From: Zygnema cylindricum
Lineage: Eukaryota > Streptophyta > Zygnematophyceae > Zygnematales > Zygnemataceae
Direction of reading: 5' to 3'
Assembly: GCA_037447655.1 (NCBI GenBank)
Contig: JBBHKE010000001.1
Span: 1-58,478 of the forward strand
DNA length: 58,478 bases
Shown here: piece after piece, positions 1-10,580 of the stretch
Layout of the letters: each line of letters begins with the position of its first letter
How positions within the stretch are numbered: position 1 is the first letter of the stretch
The notes under the pieces: model-generated
Seen by the model: only the letters and a program-made list of their open reading frames with translations
What the model was told of the DNA's origin: nothing
Databases searched by the model: none
Position numbers and translations under genes: made by a program

Positions 1-158
1 TTGTGGGACGATGCTAGAGTCTTCACGTGTGTGAGAGCATAGGGTATCAGGTGCCGGACGAGCATGACAGCCGGCTTGGAGGAGGGAAGTGTTGCTTTTG
101 GTGAAGAGGTGGAGGAGTTCGGTTCTTGCAGATCCGGATCTTGTCCTTCTTGCTCACT

Positions 159-455
159 CTATGAGCCTGAATCTGGAGTAGGAGGGGTTCGGGGAGCTTC
201 ATTCTCAGGGCGTTCGGCCATGTATTTCTCAAACTTGTCCTGATTGTCCTTTTTCTCTTGTTCCAATACCTCTTTCTCTCGCTGTTGTTTCCCCTTTTGG
301 TAATTTTCGAAACCGGGAGGCAATTCAGGTTTGGGAGGAAGAGATGGCTGGTTTGTGGGCTTGATTCCTAAGCCGATGTTGCTGTTCAGCATCACGGCTC
401 CGGGCCTAAATGACAAAGGCCCTGTAGCTTGACAGTTGTGGTCCCTCTGACCCAT
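159..455 (-). CDS. Hypothetical Lys/Glu/Pro-rich ORF downstream of the gag-like gene
   Basis: This 98-codon minus-strand ORF lies just beyond the apparent end of the gag-like gene (stop at 581-583) on the same strand. The N-terminal half is Pro-rich. The C-terminal half is strongly charged (many K, E, Q, D) and could form a helix or coiled coil, ending in a Pro/Thr-rich tail. I recognise no catalytic or zinc motif. It may be a further, frameshifted piece of the same retroelement, since the composition (Pro-rich and charged) resembles the upstream part. The window starts 158 bases further on, so any downstream pol gene would be outside. Existence as a real gene is uncertain. Confidence 0.3.
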   Translation of the reverse strand: MGQRDHNCQATGPLSFRPGAVMLNSNIGLGIKPTNQPSLPPKPELPPGFENYQKGKQQREKEVLEQEKKDNQDKFEKYMAERPENEAPRTPPTPDSGS

Positions 456-580
456 TTTCTACCGAGCCTATCTTTGCATCGCGGTGGAGTTGCGGAGTTG
501 CAACGATTGTCTCCTACCCCAACATTCTAAGCTCCGGACGGGAAGCTTCGGGCATGGTGGGCATTTGGAGGTTCCAAATC

Positions 581-734
581 CTAGCCCAATTTATTGGCAC
601 CCTCTGTGCTTTGAAGCTCAAGCTCCGCGAGCTTCTGTAGCAACTCTTGTCTCTGCCTTTGGAGTCGTTGGGCTATTGTAAGAGGTGCAGGCCTTGAAAA
701 AGATCCCAAGCGAAGGGCAGCTAACTCTACAGCC
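581..734 (-). pseudogene. C-terminal part of gag-like protein, cut off by solo LTR
   Basis: Reading across the CAGCC duplication that flanks the solo LTR at 735-1777, the frame of the segment at 1778-2264 continues for about 49 codons to a TAG at 581-583. The encoded tail is Leu/Gln/Glu-rich and helical. The in-frame continuity on both sides of the LTR shows that this is the displaced end of one gene. I infer that the TAG is either the natural end or a later nonsense mutation, because the next ORF (159-455) is on the same strand. Confidence 0.5.
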
Positions 735-1777
735 TGTAGAAATTAATGGTTTTTAAAGTATTTTCTAGGTCAGAAATAAGAAAGAAGCCGAGGCAGTCTA
801 CCTCTAACTTCTCTCTCCAACTCTCAAACTTGTCGCAGTCACTGAGAAATTGGAGAGGAAGCTAGAGCCATGGCTACCTAGGCTATCCTGAGGTTTACGG
901 GAAATATATATTTGGGGTTTATTAAGTAAAAAGATATGCGGCGGCCACAGGATTTGAACCTGGTACCTGCGGACGGCAAGCTGCCGGTAGCCGGTAACCT
1001 TAACCGTTAAGTCTTGAAGTAGTGTTACGTACTATATAGTTTGATAACTATTTAAACATTAATACGTAGGATAAATCATTTAACTATAATTGTTTACGGG
1101 ATACATAGAACCGGTAGTGTAAAAGTACGAATTGTGGTACGGATAAGAAATCAATACCGCGCATTGATTTCGTAAAGCGAAACAAATACCGCGCATGTAT
1201 TTATTACGGCTACGATCAAATGTGAATTTAATCGGACGGCCAGAATTAGCGTCGAGATCTCGGAAGAAGAATTCGGCGGTTTGTGGGCATCGCCACATCG
1301 GATGACACGTGGCGAAATTACATTGGATCGTGGTATCTCCGGAGATTACGGCACCGAATCCGGATATGACATGTGTCGACATTTAGGCCATGTTGTACAA
1401 TTTCCGTACATAAAGTACACCGGCAACTGTACTTTTGTGTACGGAGGAGAAATCTGATTGGTTCGGTACATCAGTAGATAGAGTCTGTGAGAGAGATAGG
1501 ACTTAGAAAAATTAGGAGATAGGATCCTCTCTTCAGAGAGCTTCTGTACAAAAGGTCAACTTTCACCCTCCATAACTTACTGCTCAGGGGAGAAAATTCA
1601 TAGATTCTTTTTGCTATCGACTCAGGGGAGTCTTGCCTTCACAAGGAAGCAGGTGATCAGAGTTTTTGTCTGCCAGGGTGGTAATTATTTTTGCTGAAAC
1701 ACAAAGGGGTCAGGATTATCCTAGAGGCTTCTTGGAAGCTGTCCACTCTAAGGACTTATGGAGGTCTCAGAGTTTCA
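735..1777 (+). mobile_element. Solo LTR of a copia element (E family)
   Basis: This 1043-bp sequence begins TGTAGAAATTAATGG and ends AGTTTCA (TG...CA), with the 5-bp target duplication CAGCC at 730-734 and 1778-1782 and no internal region. It closely resembles the 5' LTR of element E (56055-57105). It carries the shared LTR architecture: the antisense tRNA-like module (928-1014), a CTCTCT/AGAGAG palindrome, two hairpins (1581-1592 and 1619-1632) and an ATG near its end. It is a product of LTR-LTR recombination and splits the gag-like gene. Confidence 0.93.
928..1014 (-). promoter_or_regulatory. Antisense tRNA-like Pol III module (solo LTR 1)
   Basis: On the strand opposite to the LTR: an A-box-like D-arm at 1014-998 (AGACTTAACGGTTAAGG, similar to Arg-type D-arms), a canonical B-box/T-loop GGTTCAAATCC at 960-950, and a TTTTT run at 932-928. 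The T-loop TTCAAAT fits the tRNA consensus exactly. Transcription has not been shown. Confidence 0.55.
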
Positions 1778-3875
1778 CAGCCATTGCGGCCAACTGGTGA
1801 CTTTGTTGGTGTATAATGATCTCCGGCGTAAATTTTGCCGGAGCAGCCGGAACTCGCTCAGGTCTCCCCGCTGTTTGCATAAGTTGGTGCCCCCACGGGT
1901 AAAGGAGTTCGAGGGGTAGAGGGTTAACGGCGGTTTCCCATTCCCCAGTAAACAAAGCAAACTGTATCATTTCCTTTAGTATTCCATTCTTCCGGAAACA
2001 TTGCCCTTCCTTATGCCCCAGAAATCCACAAGCTTCGCACTTGGCGCCCTTGGTAGTATATTTACTCCGGATTTCATTGGAAATTTGGGCGTCATCAAAC
2101 TTTGGAAGTTTGATTTGCCGCAGCTGAGATTGGGACATTTTAGAGGTTTCGCTCCGTGGAGTTGGACGGTAAGTTTCTTTGGTTACTGGTGTCTTGTCCT
2201 CTCCCTTTCCCCCTTTTAGCATTTCTTGCAGTTTAACATTGTTTCTGCTCGTTCTTTCTCCCATTCTTTAAGTTTCAAAGCTAGTTCCGGTTTAAGTTTT
2301 CTGGTGCAATGTTTCAACCCATGACCCGCTTGCTGACAATTTAGGCAATTATAGACAAATACCCGCTCATCTGCTCCCATAGCTGGCTCGGACCCGCTAT
2401 CTGCCACTTGCTTCCCTTTAAGCTTTCGAAGAGCTTGAAGTTCAGCCTGTTCCTCCTCATTCAAAGAGGTCTCCCTGGCGAATCCTGCCAAATTTGCTCG
2501 GGCCTTGCCGGTCACGGCCTTCTCCCTTGCCTCACTATGGACGAAGTGGTCATACAACTTCATGGCCACCAGAGAAATGTCCTTGGCTGAGGGATTAATG
2601 TCCTGAATTGCCAGTCAGACAATCCAATTGTCTAGTGCAGTCTGCCCTGTCGGCCCGAAGGAATTACGGACGGCGATGAAATATTTTGTGGCCATTGCCG
2701 GAAGATTAATCGTGGACAGCTTTGTCTTTTGACAGAGACTGGAGAGTCGGTTAAAAAGAGTCTGGGGAGTCTCGTTCTTCAAACATCAGAATTCCGTGAA
2801 TTCTTTGATTGCGGACTCGTTCCTCTCTGTGTAGAGGAGTCTCCAGATATTCAGCAGGGTGGTACAAGGGTTTGGGTTGGCCACCATGCGAGTTGCTGCC
2901 TGGGCTTCCTGGATCGCCTGCAGCTGGTTAACATAGGCACTTCCTTGCGCCTGTAGTTTCATGCCCTGTGTAAAGGTAACAGTCACAGGGGTCTCCGCAG
3001 CCGTGGCCAAGTTCGCCTTCGCTTACAAAACAGCGGCATCAAGGGCTGGATCGGAGATTTTAATGCTAGGAGCCATCAAAAGAGGTTGACGCTCCTTGTA
3101 ATCTGCCAACACCCCTCCACACAGGTAGTTGACGATCATGGGGAAGAAGGTGGTTGCGAAGTCATCCGAAATGGCTCCCCCCCCGGTACTTGTTTATCTC
3201 AGATTGGGTGAACAATTTCCACAACATCTCAAAATCTGAGAATGCAATCCCCGAGCTATCTCCGGTAAAGATCCGAATATCCCCTATTTCCTTTTCTTCC
3301 TCTGCAGAGTTGGTGAAATGGGAAGAGGAATGCCCGGTGGGGCTGACAAACTGAGCGGGCGAGATGACACTCATATCCTCTTCCTCAGGATCGAAACCGG
3401 GTCCTTCCCTGCTAGAAAGGTGCAGCCCCTGGTGGTGTGGATCCCCCTCCCAATGAGGAAGTACCAGCGCTGGAAAAGATGGTTGGAAGTAGGATGTCCC
3501 CCACTACTCCTCTATATCCAACAAAATATTGTGGATCCCGGAGAACGGTTGCCACCGATGGGATGTGGAGGCGCGGCTTGTTCCCAGGCCTTTGGGGAAT
3601 GGCTGGTGGGGGAGACGGATAAGGGGATTTAGAAGGAGACGTCAGAGCCCTTGTGGGGAAAGGTGTTTGTCTCGTGGTTCGCCTTCTAGAGGTCTCAAGA
3701 GGGGAAGTTCCGGAGCTGGAGGAAGGAGAGCATCTGTGAGGAGGTGAATAGGTCGGTACGTCTAATTTGTAAGGCAACACTGGCGGACTAGGCGACCCAC
3801 GGACAGCTGCAGCAGGAGAAGCGGATGGCGAAGGAGAGGGATCTGGACAGTCCGGGGGTACTGTGGTGTGTTCTG
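1778..3875 (-). pseudogene. Middle part of gag-like retroelement protein with two CCHC zinc knuckles
   Basis: Reading from 3875 down, this segment encodes a Ser/Pro-rich stretch (3875-3412), a charged linker (3374-3162), a helical capsid-like region (3010 to about 2540) and two CCHC knuckles. The first knuckle (about 2350-2300) reads C-X2-C-X4-H-X4-C (CLNCQQAGHGLKHC). The second (about 2040-1990) is CEACGFLGHKEGQC. Such knuckles bind nucleic acid in Gag proteins. Frames change near 2240 and between 2786 and 2570, and in-frame stops are present, so the gene is dead even without the insertions. I cannot assign it to a known family: it does not resemble the copia Gag of the neighbouring elements, and no reverse transcriptase lies in the window. 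It could be gag of another LTR element or ORF1 of a LINE. Confidence 0.65.
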
Positions 3876-4608
3876 TGAAACTCTGAGACCTCCATTGGCC
3901 CTCAGAGTATGCAGATCCAAAAGAAGCTAATCTAGATAGTGCCGACTCCAAGTTAATATAAACCCAAGTGACTGACCCCTTGACAGTCAGAACCCCAATA
4001 TAGATTCACCCCTGTGAAATAACACTTTCTGTGTGCTCAGTTCCACCACAGAATGCAAAGTTAGAATATGAGATTTGGACACATTCACCCACTTTGACTT
4101 TCCCTCAGAAATACAGCCACCCTGGCAGACAAAAACTCTGACCGACTACACCCCTGTGTAGCCTAGACTCCCCTGAGTCCGCAGCAAAAAGAATCACTGA
4201 AAATGGTCAAGTAAATTGATAGTTATGGCTGGCCAAAGTTTGCCATTTATACAGGGTGCTCTCTGGGAGAGGCAGCTGCCTACCCAAAATTTTCTAAGTC
4301 CTATTCCCTCTCTAAAACTCTATCTACTGAAGTACGGCACCAATCAAATTACTGTGTCGTACAGAAAAGTACAGGTGCCGGTGTACTTTCTGTACGGCCA
4401 TTGTACGACATGGCCAAAATGTCGACACGTGTCAAATCAGGATTAGTTCCTGTAATCTCCGGAATTCCCGTAGTCCAATGTTATCACGCCACGTGTCACT
4501 TGACGTGACAAAGACCGTAAAACGCCAAAAATGCCTTTTCCGTGATCGCGGCGCCTATCGTGGCCGTCCGATCAAGACCGGCTATAATCGTAGCCGCTGA
4601 AATTCGAC

Positions 4609-4701
4609 GCGCGGTATTTGTTTCGCTATCGAAACAAATGCGCGGTATTTGTTTAGCTGTCGAAACAAATGCGCGGTATTTGTTTCGCTATCGAAACAAA
4701 T
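4609..4701. repeat. Three tandem 31-bp palindromic units in U3 of solo LTR
   Basis: Three head-to-tail units (4609-4639, 4640-4670, 4671-4701) each begin GCGCGGTATTTG and contain a hairpin TTTGTTTCG...CGAAACAAA. The middle unit differs at two positions. Related single or double units occur in other LTRs of the window (for example 1147-1206), so this looks like a variable-copy U3 element. Confidence 0.9.
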
Positions 4702-4848
4702 GCGTGGTATCCGTTCTGCCCCCATTCCGTACTTCGTACTAAACTAAACTGTATCTATGTACTAAGTATCTATTAGCCGTTAAACGGATTAATCTACATA
4801 TAACGATTTATATATTTGTCAAACCCTATATATCGTAATATCTGTTCT

Positions 4849-4934
4849 AGACATAACGGCTAGAGCTAACGGCTAACGCGGATTGATGGACGGCAGGTAC
4901 CAGGATCAATTCCTGTGTCCGTCAACCAACTTTT
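4849..4934 (+). promoter_or_regulatory. Antisense tRNA-like Pol III module (solo LTR 2)
   Basis: Antisense to its LTR: an A-box-like D-arm AGACATAACGGCTAGAGC at 4849-4866, a B-box GGATCAATTCC at 4903-4913 whose flanks form a CCAGG/CCTGT stem, a following GTCCGTCAA acceptor-like strand, and TTTT at 4931-4934. Confidence 0.5.
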
Positions 4935-5117
4935 GGTAAGACTACATAATTTACCCCCTGTCTTCTCTAGAGAGCCTAGGCAGCCATGGCTCTAGCTCCC
5001 TATCCAGCCTTCAGTGACTACGACAAGTATGGGGGCTTGGAAAAGGGAGTTAGAGGCAGACCGCCTCAGCTCTTTTTCTATCCTAATACAGACCTATAAA
5101 ATACTCAAATATCAACA

Positions 5118-6673
5118 TTCTGGGGAGTGAGAGGAATGAGGGGGAGTAGCAGAAGATGGGGGCTCGGAGGATTTTCCAGGAGAAGTGAGAGGAGGTGTCG
5201 GAGCCCTCAAGGGGATGTGAATCCTTTCGTCAGGTCGTAACACCACTAAAGCCTCCACAGCAGTAGACACCTCCACCGAGACAAAGGTAGTCTTTCCCCG
5301 AAGAGCCGATGCGTTTCCGGAAGGTAGATCTGCACCCAAACCCTCCACATTAGGTCCTGTGTTTTCCTCCCCTTTCCGTGGAAAGAGAGGCTCTTGGCTT
5401 GGCTCCGAAGAAGGCATTTCAGGCTCAATACTGGCGAGAGGAGAAGTCCCCGCTGCTGGAGCTTCTGAATGCGGCCCTATCTTTGAGGTAAGAGGAATCT
5501 TCCCGCTAAGAATCCCAGTTGTCCTACGCCGAGCTTCCCTAATGAGTGTCAATTCCTGTTCCCATGCCTTTCGCCTCTCTTCCTCTAAGGCCTCTGAATC
5601 TACAATGACTGGTCCGGCCCCCGCCGTAGCCTGTCCCTGGGATTTCAGAACCTCCACTAGTTCCTTGGCTTTTTACACTACTTTGGTAAGATCAGCTATC
5701 TCGATTCCCGGAATTTCGGGATCATTAGGTCTTGTCCGCCACCATCCCTCGGACAAATCTTCTGGTCCCGAACCCGCGACCTCGGGATCGGTAGGTCTAG
5801 ATCTCCACAGCCTTTCGATGGGGCGGACACGAGTGGTGTTGGGAGCAGGTCTCTCGGTGGAGGGTGGAATAGGAGTCGGGGACGTCTCCTCTTTGGGGAA
5901 AGGTGCAAATCTCCCCTTGCTGTCACGGTGGTCGAACCTCTTTCCCATCACTAGATCTGGTGCGCCCCTCTTGATACCCCCTTCTCCTCTAAGAGGCCGA
6001 GAAGTGGTACCTTCCCGGGTGGGTCTACTGGCTGCAGTGTCCTGAGAGGAAGATGGGGGAGGGAGAAAATAGGGGACTCTTTGGGACTAGTACTGCACCG
6101 ACTGTGAAGAGCTGCTCTCCGAAGAAATGCTCAAAATCTCCACCACCCCTCCCACGGGTCTAACCACTCTGACTCGATCTGTCCGAGCCACTCTCTGTAC
6201 CAACTCCTTCTTCACTTTAAGCTCATGGACGTCGTGAAAGGCAAGGAGTTCTTTACAACTTGGGCGACGTGGATCCGTCAAAACCGCGGGGTCAATCTGG
6301 ATCTCGGCCCGGGGCAATTTAGATCGGGTGTGAAGCTCGACCTCCGGAAGAGGACCCACATGGGGCTCCCTCTGCGCCTGACGCTTTGGCCCGGCCGTGG
6401 GAGACACCCGTTTCCTTTCTTGGGCCTGAGCCCGGAGTCTTTCCGTTCCTCAACATAGACCCTAGCGGCCTCCGCCAAGGAGGGGTAATGTTCGGGAGTC
6501 AGACGGGGAGGAGGAGGAGGAGAAGAAGCACCAGCCGGTCCTCTGGCCGGAGAATCAAAAATAATCTCCATGGGTTCAGACTCCTCGGATCTTTGGGACT
6601 GTCTCTCCGCTACAGGCCTCTCCTATCGACCTTGCTCTCCAGATCCATTATCCGAAGCCTCTCCTCCCACCAT
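5118..6673 (-). pseudogene. N-terminal part of gag-like protein
   Basis: The likely start is the ATG at 6673 (reverse strand, ATGGTGGGAGGAGAG). The frame is open except for a TAG about 16 codons in, then continues through the ORF starting at 6571. A frameshift near 6300 moves it to the ORF ending at 6087, followed by 5951-5673 and 5657-5118. Composition is Pro-, Ser-, Arg- and Glu-rich and mostly disordered, without hydrophobic segments. At 5118 the sequence joins in frame with the segment at 3875 once the solo LTR and one copy of its TTCTG duplication are ignored. The function is presumably structural (Gag-like), inferred only from the downstream zinc knuckles. The overlapping plus-strand ORF at 5359-6045 is a shadow of this reading frame. 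Confidence 0.55.
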
Positions 6674-8073
6674 GATGAGAGAGGGAACGAGAGATATAAT
6701 ATGGAATATCACGAGAGCTCACTTCCAAAAAGAGAGCTTCCAAAGTTCAAGCTCCTATCCCCTTTAATCTGAGCAGACAGGGTGCTTTTTCAGTACTGTG
6801 CTTTGTCGACGGGAAGTCTATTGCATTTGTTCCCTCAAAACCCACTGTCCTGATCCAGGGGGTTTTCAGCTTACTCCGGAAAAGTAACTCCAAAGCAAAG
6901 AGAACTCTAGATAAAGACACAAATGCACTACCACGTAGATATATAAATAGATAAATATTATTGGCTTTCCAGATTTAACAATATCACCTTGCCCCCAGAA
7001 AAGAGAATAAAAGATATAAAATGTGAAATGTAGCAAAACGAGCTCAACATACCCCGGCAATCAACGATGAAAATGAGAAAAAGGCGACCCCTCTCCTGAT
7101 AGTATCGTCGAAAAGGTATGGTACTCCAGCAACCTTCGGTTTCCGCAGCTCGGAACCGACCAAACTCTTTTAGGTTCCAAACAGCAAAAAGTCCAAAATC
7201 ACCCAAAAAGGAAGATAGTGCCAACTACCCGCCAGGACTGTGATTTCCACAAAAGACAGATCCTAAACCAAGATGGCAATAGGGTCGAAACAACACCAAG
7301 ATTCTCCAAAAGAAGGTTTGTTGGAATTTCTGAGGGTTTTCACAGGAGACAGTACTGAAAAAGCTACCTGTCTCCTTCGACCCCAAGTGCCTTATACCTC
7401 AAAGTTTGACAAATTGTAAGTCCGAAAGTCAAAGCTAGGCTATTAACCAATAAGCCGCAAGCAAGTGTAATTGAACTGACACAAGACAAATAAATCCGTA
7501 CTACACTTGGGGCAAAAAGTTCTGCTCCGTACTGCGGCTAGATCCGCGGCCGAAAGTACTTATTCGGTCCACAATTATAAGACAAAATCCTGAAAAAGAC
7601 TTTAACCTAACGTAATTAATGGACAAAAAGTCAGCTGAGGCTGAACTAAATTTTTACTGACGGCTACCATCATAATCTAAATGCAAATCCGGAAAGTTAC
7701 ACGGCAATCCACAATGTACCCCCCAAGGGGGCTGGTGGTAAATAGTTCCATGTAACGGAATTGCAATCTTAGAGACGGTAGAACTTTGTCGTCCGACCTC
7801 CATTTGGCGCCAAATAAAGCGCGTTCCGCTCATTTTAGGAAATACAAGAATCTCGTCCGGCTTGGTGCACTCCCTCCTCCGTACTTTGAAGTCCGTACAG
7901 GGTAAAAAGGCCCAGAAATCCTTGGTGATATAAAGGTGTGCCTGAAAAGCACATGAGCTTGACACCTTTGGTAGGCGCACAAAACTTGGCACAAAACTCG
8001 CGTAGAGTAGGCAAACTGTATGTGTGTGCGTTTGTGCACACTCTTGTACGAACGTACGAATATGACGTATGAT
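6674..8073. other. Non-coding stretch upstream of gag-like gene
   Basis: I see no credible gene here. It may include the leader or LTR of the gag-like element, but I could not find a convincing TG...CA boundary or primer-binding site. It is AT-rich, with a short GCGG/CCGC hairpin near 7523-7545. Confidence 0.4.
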
Positions 8074-8437
8074 CATAGTATAACACACGCCGACGAACAA
8101 TTTTTTTTTGCGAACTAACACGGCGAAGGATGAGCTGTGATATGGGCTTTTCATGTGATCGTCTTAGATTGCTAATTTGATCAACGCCCGTCCGATCGTC
8201 TAAATCTAACGGTTTAAATAAAAAAAACCTCAAAACTCACAGATTTTTTTTTTGTCTGAATGTTTTTCAAAATTTAGACATGACGTTTAATTCTATATCG
8301 ATCGATGTGCAACTCAACCCTGTTACTATTTTTTTTCATTTTGCGACCGATACAATATGGGTCTTAAGGTCATATTATATGTTTTGCACACAATAGGCAT
8401 ATTGTATGGGCCTACTTTCACCTACTTTTGAACTATG
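8074..8437. mobile_element. hAT-like MITE, CATAGTTCAAAAG family, copy 1 (left end decayed)
   Basis: The right end (ACTTTCACCTACTTTTGAACTATG, ending at 8437) and about 150 bp of interior (GTGATC...CCGATCGTC, CAATATGGGTCTTAAGG) match the copies at 15696-15974 and 53623-53928. The left end begins CATAG at 8074 but is degraded, and no target duplication is visible. Confidence 0.65.
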
Positions 8438-8564
8438 AAATATACTGTATTGAACTGTTAATTTTTTCGCTTTTTTTTTCTTCTATTTTTTTTTGTCTGT
8501 TTGATTTTCGTGTTGTTTATTTTTTTTCCCTCGGAATTGTGCGACGTGACAAGGTCATTATAAT

Positions 8565-8953
8565 TAGTGTTGGGTATCGAGGACCTTTTGCCGATATTCG
8601 ATATATATCCAATTTCAGGTACCCGATAATCGATATATCGCTTCGATATATCGAAAACCAAATTATCGTGATATATCGCCGATATATCGTATCGCCGATA
8701 TATCGTATCGCCGATATATCGAGGCATTAATTTATTTTTTTTCCCCCCAATTTTTTTTTCAAACCCCCCCTTCCGTATGATTTTCCGTATGATTTTCCGT
8801 ACTAGGAGTGTACGAACACCCAGTTTTTGCGATATATATCGCGATAATTTATATTAGTCCCGGTACGATATATCGAGGAATCTGCTCGATCGATATTCGA
8901 TATATCGAATATCGAAATTATCGCGATATGAATTTACCCATTACCCAACACTA
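8565..8953. mobile_element. hAT-like MITE with CGATATATCG palindromes
   Basis: This 389-bp element has perfect inverted ends TAGTGTTGGGTA / TACCCAACACTA and the 8-bp duplication ATTATAAT at 8557-8564 and 8954-8961. An 8-bp duplication with TA-starting ends fits the hAT superfamily. The interior contains at least eight CGATA-type palindromes and can fold on itself. There is no coding capacity. A diverged relative may lie at about 45300-45425. Confidence 0.85.
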
Positions 8954-9767
8954 ATTATAATGGAACCACGTACGGATTTTGTTTCAGATCCTTGCACGTG
9001 GCCAGCTTTTTTTTTGTCGCTTCTCGCCTCTCGGACAAATAACGGAGGTCGTACTTTTCGTTTGGAAGGAGACATCTGTCACTAAAACAGTAAAAAAGGT
9101 TCGTTAACGTTTTCCGGTAACAGGGACTCCCTGTTTCAACTTTCAAATGGCGATAAAACCCTAACTGGATTTTTTTACACCGCCGCTCACTCCGTTTTAC
9201 TGCGAAACTGAGCCGTTACCGAACAGGCGCTACCTGTGAGAGGCAAACCCCTTCGGTTGTTGTTTTTGGTGCGAGAAGCAAAAACTTGTCCGTACACCAG
9301 CTTTACGTGTCAAGGTGTGACCCCGTGCTTCGAAAAAGTTGGGAAATTTTTAATTTCCTTGTCGTAATCATAGAATCCAAATGTTACAGACTGGTCTGTT
9401 AGGAATATGGGAAGTTGGGAACCTATTCTTGTCTGTGTTGACTTTTCATAAAACGTCAAAAAATAAATCGTACTGTTTGTGCATGCGGACTGCTTGAACC
9501 ATAGTTTTAAAATGCGTTAAAAACGTAGTATGCGCATCAAACTACAGTACAGAACGTACAGTACAGTACATCGTGAATCGCTATTAGTGTTAATGTTGTT
9601 TTAGCCGCTTAGAACATTTTTTCTTCATACACACTTAACGGATTTTGGATCTGACGGTTGCGATTGAAAGGTAACATTCTCAGCTTTCAATTGGCGGTTT
9701 TAAATTAAAAATCCGAAAATTGTGTACGGAGGAAATATGTTTTAAGTGGCGAAAAAAACATTTACAC
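8954..9767. other. Non-coding stretch
   Basis: I see no gene here. The stretch has AT-rich tracts and frequent GTAC/CGTAC words, like much of the non-LTR sequence in this window. Confidence 0.4.
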
Positions 9768-10580
9768 TAAGGGTATTTTCGCATGTAACCGAAACTTAGT
9801 CTTGCTACTTTGTTTTTTAGCGAAGATTCACCGTACAACTTAAAAAGCATTCAGATGTAAACGCAAATAACTTGTCACTTAAAATAGTGACTTAAATAGA
9901 GTGTACGAAGAATTGTGACAAATGAAGTGGTACATAAAATGAGGCAAAACTTCCACTCGCCTTCAATTTGAGGCGTTTCTCCGCACGCTGTACAATTTTT
10001 GTGACTTCGTAATGTCGGTACGCCACATTGTCGATGTGTCGAAACCCTAAAATACCTTTTGCTGTCGCATAGAATTTGCGGTTTCGTTTATCGTCTTCCC
10101 ACTTGCCGACAGGTGGCCAATATTTTTCATACGCCGTATGTGTGAAGACACATGTTTTTGAGAGAGACGGCCCCTATACGGATCAGCGCAAGCAAAACAT
10201 TACGCACAAGCTGGAAACATGCAGTGTGTTTTTTTAGGTACTCCGAGCACAAAAATTGTAAAAAAAATCAGACGCGTGCGACAGTGTCTGCCTATTCGCT
10301 CACCTAATTGGACTTTATTTCAAATCACCTCGCGAGGTGATTTGATGTAAAGTTTGATCATGTGTTAAAAGGACGCGAAAGTGGGTCGAAATGCGCTAAA
10401 CGACAAATTGTATTGCGATAGACGACAAACTAATATACGTATAAAGTTTTAGGGTAACATAACCTGTGTGGTGGTAATTTCTAATTTTTGGTACGACTGC
10501 CGATTTTCTCGTTTTTTTCTATGTTATGGAGGAAAACCACAGAAATAACTGTAACTTTAGAACATGCAAAAATACCCTTA
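9768..10580. mobile_element. Inverted-repeat DNA element with central palindrome
   Basis: The ends TAAGGGTATTTTCGCATGT (9768-9786) and ACATGCAAAAATACCCTTA (10562-10580) are inverted repeats with one mismatch; a TA could be the target duplication. Off-centre lies a perfect 26-bp palindrome at 10320-10345 with core CACCTCGCGAGGTG. There is no coding capacity. A related pair of ends lies at 53392-53411 and 55184-55202. Confidence 0.6.
10320..10345. repeat. Perfect 26-bp palindrome
   Basis: The two 13-base halves are exact reverse complements around CG|CG (core CACCTCGCGAGGTG). It would form a strong cruciform or hairpin. Related hairpins are at 54228-54267 and 55458-55500. Confidence 0.95.

Larger units (their letters stand above)
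3876..5117 (-). mobile_element. Solo LTR of a copia element (C-like family)
   Basis: This 1242-bp LTR in minus orientation has its start TGTTGATATTTGAG at 5117 and its end at 3876. The 5-bp duplication TTCTG lies at 3871-3875 and 5118-5122, with no internal region. Its closest relative in the window is the solo LTR at 49690-50988. It contains the tRNA-like module on the plus strand (4849-4934), a 31-bp hairpin unit repeated three times (4609-4701), hairpins at 4166-4179 and 4207-4219, and an ATG just inside its end. It interrupts the gag-like gene in frame. Confidence 0.93.

Noticed and set aside
5359-6045. 228-codon plus-strand ORF
   Set aside because: It is a shadow of the minus-strand gag-like reading frame, has no domain, and is opposite to the frame that stays continuous across the solo LTR.
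7654-8233. Minus-strand ORFs of 132-166 codons
   Set aside because: They overlap the left part of a MITE, overlap each other in different frames, and show no recognisable domain.
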